Shown here piece after piece: positions 58,905 through 64,000 of a stretch of 64,000 nucleotides of DNA (position 1 is its first letter; each line of letters begins with the position of its first letter). A model generated the notes under the pieces. The model saw only the letters and a list, made by a program, of their open reading frames with translations, did no database searches and was not told the origin of the DNA. The DNA lies in NCBI GenBank assembly GCA_936432065.2, contig OW386291.2, forward strand, positions 104,659,823-104,723,822, written 5' to 3'. This DNA comes from Rutpela maculata. Its lineage: Eukaryota; Arthropoda; Insecta; Coleoptera; Cerambycidae. The translations under genes and the position numbers were made by a program.

Positions 58905-59198
58905 TGTCCTGGCGGAGTTTAGCCGTAGGCTATTCTACCACTCAACCAGGACGGACGGACGGACACACATAGACAACATCGCAACACCCATTCCCTGCGA
59001 CATTGCCATCTGCAGCAGCTGAGACTCGAACTCAGGAGAGGAGAGCGACTAGACTGTGTTGTCTCTCACACAACCGCAATCTAGTCCACTGCTACCATCT
59101 CGGTAACACGTGAAAAACGCCACTACACATCCATACCCTAGCCAGGATTCGAAACCGGGACCCTGTGGTCGCAAGCCTAACGCCTTAAGCAATGCGCA
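58905..59198 (-). repeat. tRNA-derived SINE, copy 2 (inverted)
   Basis: Read on the minus strand, it aligns with 52998-53287 throughout. A more complete first tRNA-like unit has GCGCATTGCTTAAGGCGTTA and CCCGGTTTCGAATCCTGG. The second unit has GTGTTACCGAG...GAGTTCGAGTCTCAG, the body is ATGGCAATGTCGCAGGGAAT, and the end is ACTCCGCCAGGA. A CCGT microsatellite (plus-strand GGAC, near 58950) is extra. No clear poly(A) tail remains. Confidence 0.87.
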
Positions 59199-59235
59199 TT
59201 TCAAAAAATTTCAAAGTCCCTCTCGATATACTTTG

Positions 59236-59736
59236 ATCGGTCACGGTAGCCTACAACCAAACTTAAATCAAAGTTGTTGCCACTCGGATGTGTTTTTAAC
59301 ACATTGTTAGATGTGTATCGGACCAATTTCCACGATATTTAAAATCATTCATCGTAGAATTTCTTTTTTTTTTACAAGTATTTTACTTTTTTTGTATAAT
59401 GACACAGCCACACTAAAAAAATGGTCTAGCCTGAAACCGAATCCGAAGTCAGTCAGAATTGTCAGATTGGCTCGTTTTTTAGTTTTTCATACCAATGTAT
59501 CCTTACCAAACACATAAAGGATACACTGGTATGGTCCGCCGGATAGACCATTTTTTTGGGTGGTGTTTTTTATTTATTTTATTTCAAAAATAAAGGGGCT
59601 GAAAAATGAGCCAAACTGACAATTCTGACTTGGGATTCGTGAAAATTGGTTCTATATACATCTAAGCATGTGTTAAAAAAAAATCCGAGTGGCAACAACT
59701 TTGATTTAAATTTGGTTGTAGGTCACCGTGGTCATA
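59236..59736. repeat. 500-bp foldback element
   Basis: The arms share ACAACCAAACTTAAATCAAA and GTTGTTGCCACTCGGAT with inverse copies at 59683-59731. Inner pairs include TCAGAATTGTCAG and TAC(C/A)A(A/G)TGTATCCTT. The frames inside are by-products. Confidence 0.88.
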
Positions 59737-60699
59737 TTCTCGAACCGAGAATGTACATACATATACTATACTACTATGTCAATCGAAAGATCAATGATTT
59801 ATTTATAGATTGTCGCTCGAAAAATCCAACAGATGCTTAAAAAAAAAGTTACGAATTTTTTAAAATACGAGGCACATTTGCCATGCAAAATTTTAAAGTC
59901 TACTATAGCTTGGTCTCACTACTACAGCTTGGTAAACAATGTCAAACAGCATTAAATTTCCATCAAGCCAAGAACCATTATGTTTTAAAAATCATCCCTG
60001 ATGCCTAGCTCATCTTTGCGTTATCTTGCTACAAACAAGGTCCACTGAGAATACCATTTGGGAATGAGTGGTTACCTAACTTTTGTAAAACATAAGATAT
60101 TACAGCATCTGACTTCCTTTGGCTGGGATCAGAGACCTTCGAAAAATTTGGACACTCATTTCGAAATTAAGAAAAAACTGGTAGTAGTCGCAAACTTTCG
60201 CTACTTTTTCTTTCTGATATTAGAAGTATACGAATTAAGCTTTTATTTGAATATAAGAAGTTGAAGGTAGTCTGCGGAGGTCTAAATTAAAAGTTTAGTT
60301 ATTTATTTATAAAAAATATTTTTTCCATGTTATCTCAATGTTTTTTATGTATGTTTTTGAGTTTAGTTCAGTTTTATAGTGTTCAGGCTTCTATTGCCTA
60401 ATAAAATCTGCCACTTATCAGATTATGGCAACCCTGTATAGTATCTGATCGGTGAAATTCAGCATACTCGGCAACAGCAAGATAACTCCAAATCAAACCA
60501 ACGAGGTCATGAGCGGCATTACTAAAAGATCAAAGCCATTCTGCCGTCGTTTCTTGTTAATTTTCTACTCTTTGGTCCCAGCTGTCCATATCTTTTTTTT
60601 CGCCTTTGAAACATAGTAGCCGGAGACCGACATCTTGGAAATATGCAAAATAAAAGTGGCCTATGCAACTCGCGAACACACCAAAATAAAGTCAAATTC
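59737..60699. other. No gene seen
   Basis: No domain-bearing frame in either strand and no repeat recognised. Confidence 0.5.
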
Positions 60700-61269
60700 T
60701 TATGTAAAATGACCTGCCGAATTCGAATATGGTGGTCGCGATTTGATTTGGAATTGCGAAATCGGAGAAAATTGCACTTTTCCACTATGAAATTCCGCGA
60801 AAATACAATATTTTATGTTTCCCATCCCATAACTTTGTTAATTACAATTAACTCGGCTTGAAAATTTGAACACATATATTTCGAAACATGGTGAATCGAT
60901 TGCCATACATAAAATTATACCAAGTGGAAAAAAAAATTTCGCCCGAGTTCACATGAATTTTTCAGTAGCGACATTGAAAAAGTCTGTATCGAGGAAACTT
61001 TTTTATTATTGAAGACAGAGTACTAGTAGGCATAAACGAGTGAAATACAGTTTAAGGTCTGAATTAATCTTTGTTCGGTGGTGATAAATGTGTAATAAGC
61101 TTGAGCATTGCACGCGCTGCATTAAATTCTGGGTGCACCATGCACCAGACAGCGCAGAGAACATGAAATTACACGGTACGTCATTCGTTTCCAGATGTAT
61201 TCATAAAGTAATATTGATAATATTATACTGGGTAATAGAATTCTGTAGTGGCACACAATAAATACATTG

Positions 61270-61554
61270 TTATTCGATATATACACATTTGCCTTCGCAT
61301 AAACAGATTATGGAACAAAGTACATTTGCTTTAGCACAGGAACATGATTTATTACAAATTAGGTGTTTGCACTTACAAAATGGTGTTGTTATGTTTAGAA
61401 AATCTGGCTTCGAATTAATTGTCATCGTGATTGACATTATGTTGCTGTCTGTCTTATGCCATTCAAATTCAAAAAGGTTTGGTATTTTTGGCTGAACGAA
61501 ATAGGCAGTTTTGTAAAAAAATGTATAACGAATTCGGAATAATTTTAGAAGCAC
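61270..61554 (-). pseudogene. Cys-rich C-terminus of the uncharacterised repeat protein
   Basis: The minus-strand frame ends with FCKCKHLICNKSCSCAKANV followed by LCSIICLCEGKC, eleven Cys in about 32 residues with CxC and CxxxC spacing. This matches, as I remember it, the C-terminal tail of the same metazoan family whose middle part is at 41157-42300. Before it, FEFEWHKTDSN resembles the short linker that precedes the tail. The middle of the protein is missing between this piece and the N-terminal piece at 61811-62260. The function of the Cys cluster is unknown; metal binding is likely. Confidence 0.62.
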
Positions 61555-61810
61555 ATTCTTTAGTAATTTCTATGTTATCAACTGCAGATTTACATAATTG
61601 AATATCTGTTTTTAAGCCTTTAGCAAGATGGTAGATGTCAGACTATAAGTGACAAGAAGAATTGATCTGTCTGGCAACATCCTTCGTATCTGATGACTGA
61701 GATGTGCTCTCTTCTGGCACGTTCAACATTTTTTTTATTTTTGCCGTTGAACAAACATAACTAGACAACTTTGAACCTCTTGCAATTATTAGTAATTTAT
61801 CTCCGAGGTG

Positions 61811-62260
61811 TTACTTTAATTTCTTGGAAATCTCATTTGAACTTGAATATAATTCGGCCCAATAGATGAGGTATTTAGTGGCTTCTGTATGAAGAAGGTG
61901 ACGAATTTGAGCTATTGTTAAAACTTCAGCATTTACCAATAAAATTTTTTGCTTGCAAAAACAGGTCTTTAAATTGAAGAATATTAGCTTTGTTTTGTTT
62001 CTTTGAAGTATTAGTTTTTTTTTTAAATCTAACATACATAAATTGTGATATTTCAAATCATTTGCTGTCATGTTTATGCAACTGTCGCCGAATCTTTGAA
62101 TTCTATATAGTAGTTCCTCGCCATTTAACTCCTTAGCTTTCTGGAAAATTTCGTTTTGCCGGTTAAATGATCCTACATACAGTTGCTTTCGGTTTCCTTT
62201 AATGTCGCGTTCTTTATTGCAAATAAGACATTTTTTTAGTAGTGCCTTTATTGTTGGCAT
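61811..62260 (-). pseudogene. N-terminal CxxC/KYHxxC domain of the uncharacterised repeat protein
   Basis: This 149-codon minus-strand frame has CLICNKERDIKG near residue 12, then ELLYRIQRFGDSCINMTAND and KYHNLCMLDLKKK around residues 48-80. A CxxC pair followed by an ANDxKYHxxC pair is the N-terminal pattern of the same metazoan repeat protein family, probably a zinc-binding module (inference). The frame is open to its end but then stops. The Cys-rich C-terminus follows 250 bp further on, in the same orientation and without the middle region, so this locus is an internal-deletion derivative. Confidence 0.62.
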
Positions 62261-63235
62261 TTTTCATAGGAACATGTATGTTTTGATAAAAAATCCTCAT
62301 ATACGATCTTCTGCACTTGGCGTGATAAACGGGCTTCTTAGAAAAAAATCCTTACTTTCCAAATGAGCTCCCAATGCCACTGATATTTTGTCCGATTTAA
62401 ATGACGCCGAGCGTAATACTTAGTTTTGTATAGTTTTCTTCTGTAACATTTTGAACAGTTTCTGAAGTTCCTGCCTGACACACAATACACTGATCAAAGT
62501 CAATGTTGACCACAGACAGAGCTAAAAAATTATATTTAGGAATGTGCACATGTTTACATTAACAGTTTCTCACCCGATCTCTTCATGTTATACCAATACG
62601 GTGAATCATAAACCACTTGAAAATATTGAGAATATTATGTATTTTTTAAAATACAACAATGTTTACAATAATGTAAAAAAAGTAACAACAGTGAACTATA
62701 ACACTCCTTACTCACATAGAACGTATTAATATGAGAACTATCAGTTGCCCGATACGGTCAGGGATTGCGAGCCAAAGCGCAGGGCGTATGATTCATGTTA
62801 CACGGCCTTTTTCTCACTTAATATGCATTTTATGAAAAAACGCTCCAAATAAAAAAACTTTCTCATTCCATTAGCTACAGCTTACTCGCTTACAGTATGC
62901 AGTTATTTTGAAAAATAAAAATGTTATCTCGATCCACACTTTATCGCTGTAAAGTATACAAAAGTACTGTCCCTTTCATTGATAATTATTTATTTTTCAG
63001 TCATAACAAAACATTTATTGTTTTTACATACATCGTTGGAAAGCGGAAGGTATTTCAGTACTAAAATATCAATTTTTTAACGAATAACAGATATAGAGAA
63101 GTGGGAACATTAAAAATGCGAAAATAGTGATTTCCGTAAAAAGCATGATAAATTGCAATTTTTTCCAATTTCGCAATTCCAAAACAAATCGCGACCTCAA
63201 AAATATGTTTTATGAGGTGTTTTTACATGAGAAAC
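62261..63235. other. No coding sequence seen
   Basis: Upstream side of the minus-strand pseudogene. It includes the right inverted repeat (about 63080-63210). Confidence 0.5.
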
Positions 63236-63279
63236 AACTATCTGTTTTTGTATGTTCGAGAGTTGCATAGCATGTGTCG

Positions 63280-63800
63280 AATTCAGGGATCTCGCTCTCC
63301 GGCTATAGATCGTTAGGCAGACACACAGATGGCGCATTGATATATACGAGATATGGGTCTAGCGACATTTGCTACGAGTCCCCCAAACTGACTCTCCAGC
63401 ATCGTGTTCTCCCGAATCTCCTTATTTTTTGGCCACATCAACCGGAGAGACGACACTACAGAACGATTGATAGTTCAAGGAAAACCAGATGGCAAGAGGC
63501 TAAGGAGACGCCCTCCAAAAGGTTTATGTGACCAAGGAGCTGCTGGAAAAGAGCTCTGATGAGACCGTGCGCCTGACAAGTAACAGTGACAGGTGGCGTG
63601 ATTCTGTCGGACTTGCTATACAGCAAAGAGGCCAACTAAAATAATCATGGATCGCAAAACGTCTGCCAAGATGTTGTGAATAAGAACAAAGAACGTCTAC
63701 AATGGAAATGTGCCTGCATAGTGTACAGCGCCTGCCCCCAGTTGACAGAGTGCTCCAAAAGGAATGGAAAGCGTCTGGACGATACAAATAAAAAAAAATA
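63280..63800 (+). pseudogene. C-terminal tail of an endonuclease/reverse-transcriptase element
   Basis: Across shifting frames the plus strand reads FGHINRRDDTTERLIVQGKP then DGKRLRRRPPKG, and later SDRWRDSVGLAIQQRGQLK. The blocks (F/L)GH(I/V)xRRxD, GK(R)xxGRPPxRW and RWxD are the ending of RTE/I-like elements after the thumb domain. Stops at about 63530 and frame changes break it. Nothing of the catalytic domain is present. A short A-rich run at 63788-63801 could be the element's tail. Confidence 0.5.
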
Positions 63801-63801
63801 A

Positions 63802-64000
63802 AATCCGCATTACGTATGTTAATGGTTTATCCTAAGGTATAATTTAAATTTTTTTATGACTATTTAAAAGGTGGATTTCATTCTGAGACACTTGTATACT
63901 AATATTAATATTTGTTGTTAATTAGAAAATATTAACATAACAAAATATTTCATAAACAATATTTTTAATAGAGAATGCGACATAGGGATATTTTAATTAC
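63802..64000. other. Window end; A/T-rich, nothing recognised
   Basis: Short A/T-rich sequence reaching the window edge. Confidence 0.5.

Larger units (their letters stand above)
60700..63235. other. Region between ~130-bp inverted repeats
   Basis: GGTCGCGATTTGATTTGGAA (near 60733) continues as ATTGCGAAAT; its inverse copy lies near 63150-63196, with weaker pairing for about 130 bp on each side. The interval holds two parts of one protein family (61270-61554 and 61811-62260, minus). The inverted repeats could be the ends of the element that carried it, or just two copies of an unrelated repeat. Confidence 0.5.

Noticed and set aside
1..64000. CRISPR array, bacterial operon, rRNA genes
   Set aside because: No regularly spaced short direct repeats with unique spacers, no gene packing and no rRNA-like conserved blocks; the content is eukaryotic repeat sequence.

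Overview
The window looks like a piece of an arthropod, most likely insect, nuclear genome made almost entirely of repeats. The evidence is an A/T-rich base composition, no long intact reading frame, no operon-like packing, and a mix of element types usual in insect genomes: Jockey-like non-LTR retrotransposons, hAT and mariner DNA transposons, a Ty3/gypsy LTR element, tRNA-derived SINEs and many terminal-inverted-repeat or foldback elements. I see no convincing host protein gene, no rRNA, no functional tRNA gene and no CRISPR array. The species cannot be named from the sequence.

Layout. 1-5.5 kb: an edge copy of dispersed family A, a copy of family B, a tandem duplication and the zinc-knuckle tail of a non-LTR element. 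5.5-9.8 kb: a full family A copy, then a dead hAT transposon (6222-9210) with two elements nested in it, then a hAT-type MITE with 8-bp target duplications. 10.7-11.7 kb: a broken HTH transposase fragment and another family A copy. 12.7-21.9 kb: two very large nested foldback structures (12737-16627 and 18630-21905), separated by a TIR element that carries a hAT-type MITE. 23-31 kb: two near-perfect long hairpins, decayed reverse transcriptase and mariner pieces, a TIR element and an 873-bp MITE with a perfect 8-bp duplication. 32.5-36.2 kb: a fairly young but internally deleted gypsy-type LTR retrotransposon. 36.6-46.6 kb: inverted copies of families B and A, foldbacks, the middle part of a large metazoan repeat protein of unknown function (41157-42300), two related GGGAATA minisatellites, MITEs and a 125-bp tandem array. 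50.6-57.2 kb: three non-LTR remnants, a tRNA-derived SINE, and a 1.64-kb TIR element that carries about ten copies of a 15-bp motif. 58.9-64 kb: a second, inverted SINE copy, another foldback, the N- and C-terminal parts of the same unknown repeat protein between inverted repeats, and the tail of another endonuclease/reverse-transcriptase element.

How it fits together. All recognisable coding sequence is transposon-derived and broken by stops, frameshifts or deletions. The non-autonomous TIR elements could once have been moved by relatives of the hAT copy. The features most worth attention are the density of long inverted repeats (nine major structures, several with arms of 130-480 bp), the complementary relics of the uncharacterised repeat protein, and the element with the subterminal motif array.
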